Made by a program: the position numbers and the translations under genes
Shown here: piece after piece, positions 13,746-22,518 of the stretch
How positions within the stretch are numbered: the stretch's first letter is position 1
Layout: each line of letters begins with the position of its first letter
The notes under the pieces: model-generated
Told to the model about the DNA's origin: nothing
The model's database searches: none
The model's input: only the letters and a program-made list of their open reading frames with translations
Assembly (NCBI GenBank): GCA_036733345.1
Contig: DAINAR010000045.1
Coordinates: 1 to 24,922 of the forward strand
Source of the DNA: JAFGMQ01 sp036733345
GTDB lineage: Bacteria; Desulfobacterota; DSM-4660; Desulfatiglandales; Desulfatiglandaceae
Length of the DNA: 24,922 bases
Direction of reading: 5' to 3'

Positions 13746-14243
13746 GGGTTTTCCCCTTTCCAATTTTTTATTATGCATTTAAATATTCCTATATTTAAAA
13801 AAACTGTTATATGCTCACTATCATATGTTAAAGAATACTATATATTCCTGTATCGCCCTGCCATACTATATTTCCAATTTTAATGAACTCAACTTTTTAA
13901 AAGTGCTTCTGCCATTGCCAGTCAGAATTAATATCGTTTCTTAATAAAATAAGAATTATTCTGGAAAAAACAAGAAATTATGGAACGTCAGCTCTTATTG
14001 TTGGAAAATGATTAGATATGGTAATTTAATAATAGTTGAATTGAATATATCTTGAGGAATTTTCTGGTGAAATGCAGGCTCATGTTTGTTTTAAGGAACC
14101 CCGGTTACATATGTACAAATGTAAGTTATGCATTTTCCACCTTTAAAATTTACTTTTAGATTAAAACCATTATAATAAATTCTTAAAAAGTATGATTTGG
14201 TGTATTAAGTAGATCTGTCTGGTGCTTGTTCGGAAGTCGGTAT
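13746..14243. other. Divergent intergenic region, no gene seen
   Basis: About 500 nt of AT-rich DNA between the leftward selenoprotein gene and the rightward HAD gene. I find no supportable open frame, including frames that tolerate one UGA. It must hold the promoter of the selenoprotein gene, but no convincing pair of boxes stands out. TTACAT/ATGTAA around 14104-14123 is a small inverted repeat with 6-base arms that could bind a regulator. Confidence 0.5.
14149..14176 (+). promoter_or_regulatory. Possible sigma-70 type promoter for the HAD gene
   Basis: TTTACT (14149-14154), a 16-base spacer and a perfect TATAAT (14171-14176), about 70 nt before the ATG at 14244. The -35 box matches weakly. 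Confidence 0.45.
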
Positions 14244-14858
14244 ATGAATAGAAACAAAACACACGTAGCCATCAAAGGCGTTTTATTTGATTTTGACGGG
14301 ACATTGACCCATCCTGGCGCCCTGGATTTTCAGGCAATAAAGCGCATTATCGGGTGCCCTGCAGATGAACCAATCCTTGAGTACATTGAGACTTTAAATA
14401 ATCCTCAGAGAGATGAACTAATGAAGATACTGGAAGAAAAAGAAGACCAGGCAGCAGAAACATCCCGCCCGAACAATGGTGCTGAGGAGTGTCTTTCAGC
14501 TCTGAAGGAGATGGGAATGGCTATGGGGATCCTGACAAGGAACAGCCTCAATTCGGTTAAAAAGGCTTTGCGGAAATTTGATAGCATAACTATCAGAGAT
14601 TTTGATGCTGTTATTACACGGGATTCTTCATTACCAAAGCCTGACCCTGATGGTATTTTCCGTGCAGCAAAATTTATGAGGCTCTTGCCACAGGAACTAT
14701 TGGTAGTAGGAGATTTTCGTTTTGATATTATTGCCGGTAAGGCAGCGGGTTCACGGACCGCTCTGTTAACCAATGGAGGACCATCCGTTATGTTGGCAGA
14801 TGATCCAGTCCCTGATTTTATCATAAATAATCTTGAGCAACTTAATAATATTATTTAG
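14244..14858 (+). CDS. HAD-superfamily phosphatase (phosphoglycolate phosphatase-like)
   Basis: A 204-residue haloacid dehalogenase-like hydrolase. Motif I is VLFDFDGTLTH (nucleophile D16, acid/base D18), motif II GILTRNS, motif III Lys in LPKPDPDG, and motif IV VVGDFRFDIIAGKAAGSRT. A small helical cap lies between motifs I and II. These are typical of the Gph/beta-phosphoglucomutase-like group, which removes phosphate from small metabolites. The substrate cannot be told. The ATG at 14244 with GGAAG upstream is preferred over an in-frame TTG at 14226. It stands 103 nt before ilvD on the same strand. A functional link to branched-chain amino acid synthesis is not evident. Confidence 0.85.
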   Translation: MNRNKTHVAIKGVLFDFDGTLTHPGALDFQAIKRIIGCPADEPILEYIETLNNPQRDELMKILEEKEDQAAETSRPNNGAEECLSALKEMGMAMGILTRNSLNSVKKALRKFDSITIRDFDAVITRDSSLPKPDPDGIFRAAKFMRLLPQELLVVGDFRFDIIAGKAAGSRTALLTNGGPSVMLADDPVPDFIINNLEQLNNII

Positions 14859-14961
14859 GTTGCTTCATTTGAAATGAATTTTCCACTTTGATAAGAAGTT
14901 TGTTTACATTTTATGCATAAAAGAACTGATCATTCTGTTATTTGGGAAAAGGGGAAAACAA

Positions 14962-16635
14962 ATGGAAAAAAGAAGTGATCTGATGATTAAGGGGGCGGAA
15001 AGAGCACCTCACCGTGCACTTCTACGCGCCGACGGATTTACGGATTGGGAGATGGAAAGACCTATAATAGGGATTGCGAATTCATTTAATGATATTGTTC
15101 CCGGGCATATTTATCTGGATAAACTTGTTGAAGCAGTGAAGGCCGGTGTTTATGCGGCAGGAGGAACCCCTGTTGCCTTTAATACAATCGGTGTATGCGA
15201 TGGGATTGCAATGAACCATGAGGGAATGAAGTATTCTCTTCCGAGCCGGGAACTTATCGCTGATTCTATAGAAGTAATGGCAATGGCCCATCCTTTTGAT
15301 GGGTTGATACTCCTGTCTTCATGTGACAAAATAATTCCAGGCATGCTTATCGCAGCAGCCCGACTGAATATCCCCTCTATTTTTGTATCCGGAGGGCCTA
15401 TGCTTCCCGGAAAGGTATTTGGAAAAGACACAGGTCTGGATAAGGTGTTTGAAGGCGTAGGCAGCCTTAGAAGTGGAAAAATATCCGAATTAGACCTGTA
15501 CGAACTGGAATGCAATGCATGTCCCGGAGCAGGCTCATGTTCTGGCATGTTTACGGCAAATACCATGAGCAATCTTTCAGAGGCGCTTGGGATGTCTCTT
15601 CCGCTTAACGGGAGTGCTCCAGCTGTTTTTGCGGAAAGGATTAGAATAGCAAAGCAAACGGGGTATCAGTCTGTAAAACTGGTAAACAGAGGTGTGAGGC
15701 CAAGGGATATTATGACAAAGGAGGCCTTTTATAATGCTATTGCACTTGATATGGCACTTGGTGGATCAACAAATACTGCGTTACATATCCCGGCAATTGC
15801 CTATTATTCCGGAGTCGACTTGACCCTGAGAGACTTTGATCAGTTTACTGATAAGGTACCTCATCTGACTTCCATGGCACCTGCTGGCCCTCATCATATT
15901 GTGGACCTGTTTTATGCTGGGGGAGTTCCTGCAATTCTGGCGGAGTTGAGGAGAGCAGGCCTGGTGGATGATCAGCAATTTGTTGTCTATGGAAAAACAA
16001 TGGGTGAAATGCTGGATGAGATTCAGGCCATGATAAAAAATACTTCGGTAATTCGCAGTATTGATAATCCTGTTCATGAAAACGGCGGGTTAGCTGTCTT
16101 AACCGGTAATCTGGCTCCCAATGGATCAATTGTCAAGCAGGTTGCAGTAGATGATGAAATGCTTAAACATTCTGGTCCGGCAAGGATTTTTGAATCAGAG
16201 GAGGAGGTAGTAGAGGCAATTACGGGAGGGAAAATCAGCAAAGGAGATGTCCTGGTTATCAGGTATGAAGGTCCTCGGGGAGGTCCCGGAATGCGTGAAA
16301 TGCTTTCTCCAACCTCCGTATTGGCAGGAATGGGTATGGACAGGGATGTTGCACTAATTACAGACGGGCGTTTTTCCGGGGCTACACGCGGAGCATGTAT
16401 TGGCCACATATCACCCGAGGCCGCAGCCAGAGGCCCTATAGCAGCAATTCGGGAAGGAGATATGATTGAAATTGATATTCCAAAAAAGAGCTTGAATGTG
16501 AGGCTCTCTGATGAAGAAATTGACATGAGAATAGCAGAAGTAAGTGAATATGAGCCGAAAATAAAGACCGGATACGTTGCACGTTATTCAAAGGGTGTTT
16601 CAAGCGCCGACCTTGGTGCAGTGCTTGAAAGGTAA
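14962..16635 (+). CDS. ilvD: Dihydroxy-acid dehydratase
   Basis: A 557-residue enzyme that dehydrates 2,3-dihydroxy-isovalerate and -methylvalerate to the 2-keto acids in valine and isoleucine synthesis. Iron-sulfur ligands are visible in SSCDKIIPGM and CNACPGAGSCSGMFTANTM. Other family blocks include GIANSFNDIVPGH near the N-terminus, LGGSTNTALHIPAIA, RYEGPRGGPGMREML and ITDGRFSGATRGACIGH. Length is full. AAGGGG precedes the ATG by about ten bases. It stands apart from other ilv genes in this window. The 6-phosphogluconate dehydratase alternative is less likely, given the length and the ISPEAA-type C-terminus. Confidence 0.95.
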   Translation: MEKRSDLMIKGAERAPHRALLRADGFTDWEMERPIIGIANSFNDIVPGHIYLDKLVEAVKAGVYAAGGTPVAFNTIGVCDGIAMNHEGMKYSLPSRELIADSIEVMAMAHPFDGLILLSSCDKIIPGMLIAAARLNIPSIFVSGGPMLPGKVFGKDTGLDKVFEGVGSLRSGKISELDLYELECNACPGAGSCSGMFTANTMSNLSEALGMSLPLNGSAPAVFAERIRIAKQTGYQSVKLVNRGVRPRDIMTKEAFYNAIALDMALGGSTNTALHIPAIAYYSGVDLTLRDFDQFTDKVPHLTSMAPAGPHHIVDLFYAGGVPAILAELRRAGLVDDQQFVVYGKTMGEMLDEIQAMIKNTSVIRSIDNPVHENGGLAVLTGNLAPNGSIVKQVAVDDEMLKHSGPARIFESEEEVVEAITGGKISKGDVLVIRYEGPRGGPGMREMLSPTSVLAGMGMDRDVALITDGRFSGATRGACIGHISPEAAARGPIAAIREGDMIEIDIPKKSLNVRLSDEEIDMRIAEVSEYEPKIKTGYVARYSKGVSSADLGAVLER

Positions 16636-16987
16636 ATATGGGCAAACATGGCAGAGGAATCTAGACAGAAGACAAATTTATTTAATAAAAGTAGCTATAT
16701 AAAGGTTCATCCTATAGCACTGTTTCATCCTGAAAGATATTCGATGAAAATAACAATTCTCTTAATCCTGATTCAGTGATGAAGATAACTTTAAAGGTCT
16801 TGGATATGGAAAAAATATGCCATAGGCCTGGTGATCTAAGATACGGAAATTGACAAATAGAGAATTATCGAATAGACAGAGAAGCAAGACAGTTTTAAGA
16901 GGATTTAGCAGCGAGCTTATCACCTTATAAAAAAGATTATCTCATACGGGAAAATTATAACTTCAATTTTATAAAGGGGGATTTACC
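16636..16987 (+). other. Intergenic region after ilvD, no gene seen
   Basis: No supportable coding frame. GCTATA (16694-16699) and TATAGC (16713-16718) form a small inverted repeat downstream of ilvD without a T-run. A plausible promoter for the next gene is listed separately. The rest looks unstructured. Confidence 0.5.
16850..16878 (+). promoter_or_regulatory. Sigma-70 type promoter upstream of the zinc-ribbon gene
   Basis: A perfect TTGACA (16850-16855), a 17-base spacer and TAGACA (16873-16878), about 110 nt upstream of the ATG at 16988. The -10 box is imperfect. It would serve the zinc-ribbon gene and queD. Confidence 0.45.
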
Positions 16988-17230
16988 ATGAAATGCCCAT
17001 TTTGTGAAAAAGAAATACCAGGTGTCTCTTGCCCGCAATGTGAAGCTATTAACCCTGAGAGCGCCAATTATTGTATGGAATGCGGCACCTTTATGGGTGG
17101 AGAATCAGGCAAAATGACTGAGGATGAAAATGAATTCTCTATTGAAGACAGGGTTCTTTGTCCAGATGGCACCTGTACAGGGATCATAATTGATGGAAGG
17201 TGCAGCGAATGCGGAAAAAAAGTTGAATAG
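16988..17230 (+). CDS. Small double zinc-ribbon protein
   Basis: An 80-residue protein of unknown role with ten Cys in paired knuckles: CPFC (C3, C6), CPQC (C15, C18), CMEC (C29, C32), CPDGTC (C58, C63) and CSEC (C72, C75). These can bind two or more zinc ions. An acidic linker (about 41-54) separates an N-terminal ribbon from a C-terminal one. AAAGGGGG precedes the ATG, a strong ribosome site. It lies 43 nt before queD and is probably co-transcribed with it. No catalytic motif is present. It could be a nucleic-acid- or protein-binding adaptor. Confidence 0.75.
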   Translation: MKCPFCEKEIPGVSCPQCEAINPESANYCMECGTFMGGESGKMTEDENEFSIEDRVLCPDGTCTGIIIDGRCSECGKKVE

Positions 17231-17273
17231 GGTGATAAAATTATATTAATTGAAGGGCAAAACAATAAGTATT

Positions 17274-17645
17274 ATGTATGAATTAAGAGTGATGTCACAG
17301 TTTTCGGCGGCCCATCTTTTGAGGGATCACAAAGGTGAATGTGAAAATCTTCACGGACATAACTGGAAGATAGAAGCAGCTGTGTCAGGAAATGAATTGG
17401 GTAAAGACGGGTTAATTATTGATTTTAAGATTATAAAAGAGAAAATGGATAAGGTATTAAAAAAACTGGACCATAAGTATTTGAATGAACTTGAACCATT
17501 TAAAAAACAAAATCCATCCTCAGAGAACATCGCCCGCCATATCTTTGAATTTCTTTCCAGAGAACTTAGCAATAAAAATGTCAGGGTCAGCAAGGTCACA
17601 GTTTGGGAGTCCGATACTGCCAGCGCCAGTTACATGGAGCCCTGA
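17274..17645 (+). CDS. queD: 6-carboxy-5,6,7,8-tetrahydropterin synthase / PTPS-family protein
   Basis: A 123-residue member of the 6-pyruvoyl-tetrahydropterin synthase family, acting on 7,8-dihydroneopterin triphosphate in queuosine (7-deazaguanine) synthesis. The zinc His residues are in FSAAHLL (H14) and NLHGHNW (H27, H29), the catalytic Cys is C23 (GECENLHGH), and DHKYLNE and TVWESDTASASY hold the remaining active-site residues. The ATG at 17274 gives the normal N-terminus MYELRVMSQFSAAH. An in-frame TTG at 17250 is less likely. Other queuosine genes are not in the window, so a different pterin role cannot be excluded. Confidence 0.9.
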   Translation: MYELRVMSQFSAAHLLRDHKGECENLHGHNWKIEAAVSGNELGKDGLIIDFKIIKEKMDKVLKKLDHKYLNELEPFKKQNPSSENIARHIFEFLSRELSNKNVRVSKVTVWESDTASASYMEP

Positions 17646-17679
17646 AAAAATCAGGCGATTGTATCTTTCTTTTTGATCT

Positions 17680-17707
17680 GGGGCCTCATGTGATTACAAC
17701 AGGCCCC
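17680..17707 (+). terminator. Hairpin between queD and kdsB
   Basis: GGGGCCT (17680-17686) and AGGCCCC (17701-17707) form a perfect GC-rich 7-bp stem with a 14-nt loop, 34 nt after the queD stop. The downstream bases are A-rich rather than a T-run in either direction, so termination is possible but not certain. Confidence 0.5.
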
Positions 17708-17734
17708 CTAACATAACATAAATATGAGGCTAAA

Positions 17735-18466
17735 ATGAGGATATTCGGTTTTATTCCTGCAAGGTATGATTCTGTGCGTTTTCCGGGCAAGCCTATAGCC
17801 AGGATTGCAGGCAAACCCATGATTCAACACGTTTATGAATGTGCTCTTTCCTGTCCTGAGTTTTCAGAAGTCTGGGTGGCTACGGATGATAAAAGGATCT
17901 CTGAATCAGTTTCAGCATTTGGAGGCAGATCTGTTATTACAGACAAATCCCACCGGAGCGGAACCGATCGTATAAGAGAAGCTGCGATAAAACTTGGATT
18001 GGAAAACGAAGACCTGGTTGTGAATATCCAGGGGGATCAGCCAATATTTAATCCATCTATTATTTCCCTGCTGGTTAAACCACTTTTAGAGAACACTCAG
18101 ATCCAGATGACAACATTGAAATACAGGATTACAGACGAAAATGATATTCAAAATCCGAACCATGTGAAGGTAGTCACTGACAGGAATGGGTTCGCTTTGT
18201 ATTTTTCCCGCTCCCCCATACCCTATTTCAGGGATGTCAATTCCACAAGGATTTTCTATAAACATCTGGGATTGTATGGATTTCGAATGGAATTCCTTAA
18301 GCAATACACCAAGCTCTCTGAAGGAGATCTGGAGTACATAGAGAAACTTGAACAATTAAGGGCACTGGAGCATGGTTTTAAGATAAAGGTCCTTGAATCT
18401 CCTTTTGACTCTATCGAAGTAGATGTGCCGGAAGATATATTAAAGATTGAAGAAGCAATAGGTTAA
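17735..18466 (+). CDS. kdsB: 3-deoxy-manno-octulosonate cytidylyltransferase
   Basis: A 243-residue enzyme that makes CMP-Kdo from CTP and Kdo for lipopolysaccharide inner core, in the cytoplasm. The N-terminal FIPARYDSVRFPGKP is the nucleotide-binding signature. Further family blocks are WVATDD, TDKSHRSGTDRIREA, VVNIQGDQPIF, YFSRSPIPYFR, YKHLGLYGFR and a C-terminal FDSIEVDVPEDI. The length is standard. GAGG precedes the ATG. Its presence shows a Gram-negative outer membrane with Kdo. recJ follows after 37 nt. Confidence 0.96.
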   Translation: MRIFGFIPARYDSVRFPGKPIARIAGKPMIQHVYECALSCPEFSEVWVATDDKRISESVSAFGGRSVITDKSHRSGTDRIREAAIKLGLENEDLVVNIQGDQPIFNPSIISLLVKPLLENTQIQMTTLKYRITDENDIQNPNHVKVVTDRNGFALYFSRSPIPYFRDVNSTRIFYKHLGLYGFRMEFLKQYTKLSEGDLEYIEKLEQLRALEHGFKIKVLESPFDSIEVDVPEDILKIEEAIG

Positions 18467-18503
18467 TTAGTCATCGGCTATCTGCTTCTATGAGGTCATA
18501 ATT

Positions 18504-20234
18504 GTGTCAGTAAATAAATTCTGGAATGTAAGAACTCCAAGTCCTTTCGCATCAATTCTTGCCAGGCAGGCCCGTGTGACATCTTTACAGGCACAGCTTC
18601 TTATTAATCGAGGTATATCTGAACCGAAAAAGGCTGAATCCTTTATGAATCCACGCCTGGCTAATATGGCTGATCCTATGCTGTTTAAGGGGATGGATGA
18701 AGCATTGTTTCTTATTTTTAAGTGCATAGAAAACGGTGAAAAGATAACCATTTATGGGGATTATGATGCTGACGGGCTGACTTCAACAGCCCTTCTGGAG
18801 AATTTTTTTTCAAGCCTCGGCATCAAGGTATTCCATTATATCCCTGACAGACTAAGAGAGGGATATGGACTTAATAGCGAAGCAATTAAGTATATAGCAA
18901 GAGATGGCACAAAGTTAATAATTACCGTTGACTGTGGTATATCGAACAGCAGCGAAATATATCTGGCTAGGAGTTTGGGATTAGATGTCATAGTTACTGA
19001 TCATCATCAAATACCGGAAGGGTTTCAGCCAATTTGTCCGGTAATAAATCCAAATCAGGAGGGTTGTTTATTTCCATTTAAGGGCCTTGCCGGTGTTGGT
19101 ATAGCATTTTTTCTATCTGTCGCAATAAGGTCTGCTTTTCGTGAAAAGGGTTTGTTCGGGATAAAACCAGAGCCTGATTTAAGGGAATATCTTGACCTTG
19201 TCGCCCTGGGTACAGTGGCGGACAGGGTCCCTCTTATAGATCAAAACCGGATACTTGTTGCAAGTGGTATGGAAACCATGTCCAGGTCCAGATGGGCTGG
19301 TTTGGCTGCAATGATGGATTCTGCTGATGTATCGCCTTCAGAAATGTCGGGTGGCGATCTTGCATTCAGGCTTGCACCCCGCCTTAATGCTCCAGGCAGA
19401 ATTGGGAATCCTGAAACAGGCATAAGGCTCTTGACCGTTAATGATTCGGTGTCAGCCAGGGAACTGGCGTTAAATATTAACAGGACAAATAATCAACGCC
19501 AGACCATAGAGAAGGATATTTTTAATGATATAGAAGAGATAATCAGGGGAATGGATTCAATTGATAAGCGCAGGGTATTGGTGTTCGCAGGTGAGAATTG
19601 GCATCAGGGTGTTTTAGGTATAGTTGCATCAAGGCTTGTGGACAGATACCATCGTCCATCAATTGTACTGAATATACAAGACGGTATTGCAGTTGGATCA
19701 GGAAGAAGTGTGCATGGATTCGATCTTTTTGGTGCTTTATGTCAGATTGGTCATGTGTTTGAAAAATTTGGCGGGCACAAGTATGCTGCCGGGTTCACTT
19801 TAAGGTCAGACAGGGTGGATCTTTTGAAAAATGAACTGGAGCGAATTGCAGTATCCCCTGAAGGAGGACTGAAAGATAAGGATTTGGTTCCAAAGATTGA
19901 TATTGATTCTGAAATTGCACTTGAAGAGGTAACCCCTGAAATGATCAGCCAGATAGGGGCATTATCCCCTTTTGGAGAAGCTAATCCTGAACCTCTATTC
20001 CTGGCGCGATCATTAAAGGTTCACAGCGCAAGAATTGTCGGAGATCGTCATCTTAAACTTAGAGTAGGGCAGGGGAAGAATATATTCGATGCCATTGGCT
20101 TCAATCTATCAAATTTATATCCACTTGATGGAAAGCCTGTAGACATGGTATTTACACCTGAGCTGAATATGTGGCAGGGATTTGAAAATATACAGCTCAG
20201 GATAAAAGATCTGAAGAATGAAGCTTTTTTATAG
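18504..20234 (+). CDS. recJ: Single-stranded-DNA-specific exonuclease RecJ
   Basis: A 576-residue 5'-3' exonuclease on single-stranded DNA, used in recombination and mismatch or base excision repair. The DHH phosphoesterase domain shows IYGDYDADGLTST (D86, D88, D90), TVDCGISN and VTDHHQIPEG (DHH at 166-168). The DHHA1 domain has FGGHKYAAGF and VGSGRSVHGFDL. The C-terminal OB-like domain begins near residue 470. Metal-binding residues are all present. It begins with GTG at 18504 after GAGG. It ends only 23 nt from the end of the convergent hflC, with no obvious terminator hairpin between them. Confidence 0.95.
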   Translation: MSVNKFWNVRTPSPFASILARQARVTSLQAQLLINRGISEPKKAESFMNPRLANMADPMLFKGMDEALFLIFKCIENGEKITIYGDYDADGLTSTALLENFFSSLGIKVFHYIPDRLREGYGLNSEAIKYIARDGTKLIITVDCGISNSSEIYLARSLGLDVIVTDHHQIPEGFQPICPVINPNQEGCLFPFKGLAGVGIAFFLSVAIRSAFREKGLFGIKPEPDLREYLDLVALGTVADRVPLIDQNRILVASGMETMSRSRWAGLAAMMDSADVSPSEMSGGDLAFRLAPRLNAPGRIGNPETGIRLLTVNDSVSARELALNINRTNNQRQTIEKDIFNDIEEIIRGMDSIDKRRVLVFAGENWHQGVLGIVASRLVDRYHRPSIVLNIQDGIAVGSGRSVHGFDLFGALCQIGHVFEKFGGHKYAAGFTLRSDRVDLLKNELERIAVSPEGGLKDKDLVPKIDIDSEIALEEVTPEMISQIGALSPFGEANPEPLFLARSLKVHSARIVGDRHLKLRVGQGKNIFDAIGFNLSNLYPLDGKPVDMVFTPELNMWQGFENIQLRIKDLKNEAFL

Positions 20235-20257
20235 GGGCTATTGATATCTCATTAAGT

Positions 20258-21205
20258 CTATTTACGCCCAGACTCATAATCCTTGAAAAGTTTCAGCAAA
20301 TCCGAGTCGGTTGAGAGGATAAGCGATGTGTCTTTTTTCATGGATTTGCGGTAAACTTCAAGTGATCTCAGAAAGTAGTAAAAATCGGGGTCCTGTTCGT
20401 ATGCCTGAGCATAAATATAGGTGGATTCAGCATCGGCCTTACCCTTTATTTCCTGTGCAGTTCTATATGCCTCTGAGGTTATCCTCTTTAATTCCTTTTC
20501 GACGTTGCCTTCAATTTTTCGGGCCTCACCTTGACCTTCTGATCGAAATTTCTCGGCAATCTGCTTCCTTTCAGCAATCATTCTTTCATAAACGGATTTT
20601 TGTACATCTTCAACGTAGTTAAGTCTCTTAATGGCAACGTCAACCAATTCGATGCCGAATTGATCCAGTTTTGGTTGAGCTTGTTTTAAGATGCCTTCAA
20701 CAATTTTCTTTCTTCCGGTATTAACTTCGCCTAAATTTCTCTCTTGATCTTTTGACTGGTCCACACCGATTTCAAAGGTGTCCATTTCCCGGTTGGTGGC
20801 ACGCACAGTCTCTATTAAAGGAAAAGATGTAATAAAATTGCGGACAGCAGGATCAATAATATCATCAAGTCTGCCCATGGCTCCGGTTAAGTTGTTTACT
20901 GTCCGGAAAAATTTTAGTGGATCAATAATTTTCCATCGTGCAAAGGTATCCACCCACAGGAATGTCTTGTCCAGTGTTGGAACCTGTCCCGGGTCACCGT
21001 CCCATTCGAGCAGATTTTTGGGAAAATAATTTGAGACCTGTATGACTGGAATCTTAAAATATATGCCCGGATTTAACTTAGGTTCGCCTATAGCCTCGCC
21101 AAACTGTGTAATTACAACCTGTTCGGTTTCGTCTACTATATATGCTGTTGAGTATATTACCAGAAGACAAAGAACAATAACGCCTATCAATATCTTTATT
21201 TTCAT
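20258..21205 (-). CDS. hflC: HflC, membrane protease modulator
   Basis: A 315-residue SPFH/prohibitin-family protein. A single N-terminal membrane segment (about 4-23, KILIGVIVLCLLVIYSTAY) is followed by the Band 7 domain starting at YIVDETEQVVITQFGE. A charged coiled-coil helix (about 200-260, with repeated AERKQIAEKFRSEGQGEA) comes before the C-terminal tail. HflC forms a large ring complex with HflK around FtsH at the inner membrane, facing the periplasm. The ATG overlaps the hflK stop by four bases, as expected for an obligate pair. Confidence 0.94.
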   Translation of the reverse strand: MKIKILIGVIVLCLLVIYSTAYIVDETEQVVITQFGEAIGEPKLNPGIYFKIPVIQVSNYFPKNLLEWDGDPGQVPTLDKTFLWVDTFARWKIIDPLKFFRTVNNLTGAMGRLDDIIDPAVRNFITSFPLIETVRATNREMDTFEIGVDQSKDQERNLGEVNTGRKKIVEGILKQAQPKLDQFGIELVDVAIKRLNYVEDVQKSVYERMIAERKQIAEKFRSEGQGEARKIEGNVEKELKRITSEAYRTAQEIKGKADAESTYIYAQAYEQDPDFYYFLRSLEVYRKSMKKDTSLILSTDSDLLKLFKDYESGRK

Positions 21206-22254
21206 TTACTGCCTCCTTGAGATTTTCCAAGATTAAGTAAAGGGAGAAGGTTTTTCTGATTAGCGTCAACAATATATTTTTCCCCCAATTTTGGAAGGAT
21301 CTCCTCTATTGCTTCCAGATAAAGGCGTTTACGGGTAACATCTTTTGACTTGGCATATTCGGTGTAAAGAGAGCGGAATCTTGAAACGTCTCCCTCTGCG
21401 CGGTTAACACGATCAAGGGCATAGCCTTCTGCCGATCTTATTGTTTTTTCGGCGTCACCTTTAGCGGCTGGAATGACCTTGTTATATTGCTCCTTAGCCT
21501 GGTAGATCACCTTTTCTTTTTCCTGGGTGGCCTGGTTTACTTCATTGAATGAAGGCTGAACAGGTTCAGGAACATTTGTCTTTTTCATTTCTACTGCAAC
21601 AATTTTGATGCCGGTTTCAGCATTATCCAGTTCCTTCTGCAAAAAATTCTTAGCCTGGATTGCTATTTCCTCTCTTTTGCTTATGACTTCATTGATACTG
21701 CTGTCTCCAACAATAAGGCGCATGCTTGATTCGGCCAGATCTCTTAAGGTAGATGTAACATTATTTACTTTGAAAAGGTATTTATATGGATCCTTGATCC
21801 GGTACTGAACAATCCATGGAACTACAGCTACATTAAGGTCGCCGGTCAGCATCAGCGATTCATTCAGATAACTTGAGCCTGGGGCATACCGTGTCCGGAC
21901 TCCCGGACCCAGAGTTCGCAAACCGAATTCTTCCTTGAACACAAAATCAACTTTTACGTTGGTGACCTTTTCAATTCCCCTTGGCAGTTTGAAATTAAGG
22001 CCTGGTTTTGTAATTCTTTCAAATTTGCCGAACCTTTGCACTACTCCAACCTCATTGACTCCAACCGTATAAAAACAGCTTGAGCCGAGGAAAATAATAA
22101 TGGCTGCCAGTATAATCAGCCACATGCCGCCAGGAAGTTTTCCTTTTGAGCGCTTTATTTTTTCAAAAACATCTTCTATGCCCGGAGGAATCCCAGTGTC
22201 CCTGTCTGGATTACTTTTCCTCTGCGACTGAAGTTTATCCCAATCCCAAGCCAT
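21202..22254 (-). CDS. hflK: HflK, membrane protease modulator
   Basis: A 350-residue SPFH-family partner of HflC. A cytoplasmic N-terminus beginning MAWDWDKLQSQRKS and rich in Pro/Gly is typical of HflK. A membrane segment spans about 43-62, and the Band 7 domain begins at FYTVGVNEVGVVQRFG. Later blocks are RYAPGSSYLNE, VPWIVQYRIKDPYKYLFKVN and the coiled coil with QATQEKEKVIYQAKEQYNK. With HflC it regulates FtsH. AGGGGG precedes the ATG at 22254. It is transcribed from a good sigma-70 promoter at about 22331-22359. Confidence 0.94.
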   Translation of the reverse strand: MAWDWDKLQSQRKSNPDRDTGIPPGIEDVFEKIKRSKGKLPGGMWLIILAAIIIFLGSSCFYTVGVNEVGVVQRFGKFERITKPGLNFKLPRGIEKVTNVKVDFVFKEEFGLRTLGPGVRTRYAPGSSYLNESLMLTGDLNVAVVPWIVQYRIKDPYKYLFKVNNVTSTLRDLAESSMRLIVGDSSINEVISKREEIAIQAKNFLQKELDNAETGIKIVAVEMKKTNVPEPVQPSFNEVNQATQEKEKVIYQAKEQYNKVIPAAKGDAEKTIRSAEGYALDRVNRAEGDVSRFRSLYTEYAKSKDVTRKRLYLEAIEEILPKLGEKYIVDANQKNLLPLLNLGKSQGGSK

Positions 22255-22330
22255 GGATCCCCCTATTTAGATAGATTAGATAAATATTTTAAATGTTGCA
22301 AATTTTCCCAAGATAAACATACTCTTTAAA

Positions 22331-22359
22331 ACATTACAAATAATGCCCTTGTATGTCAA
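22331..22359 (-). promoter_or_regulatory. Sigma-70 type promoter of hflKC
   Basis: On the minus strand a perfect TTGACA (22359-22354), a 17-base spacer and TAATGT (22336-22331), about 75 nt upstream of hflK. It lies back to back with the rightward promoter at 22409-22437. Confidence 0.65.
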
Positions 22360-22408
22360 GGTATAATTGGAAATCAGGATTGTTGAATGACTTGAGCATT
22401 GTTCTATA

Positions 22409-22437
22409 TTGACAGACAAGTTTCCTTAACATATTAT
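22409..22437 (+). promoter_or_regulatory. Sigma-70 type promoter of the methyltransferase-NUDIX operon
   Basis: A perfect TTGACA (22409-22414), a 17-base spacer and TATTAT (22432-22437), followed by more AT-rich sequence, 80 nt upstream of the ATG at 22519. Confidence 0.68.
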
Positions 22438-22518
22438 AATTTTAACTGTCTTAGTCTTCCTCTATGTTTTAGATTTAAATTACCTTTTTGATTGAATTCT
22501 CTCGTTTTTAAGCTGAAT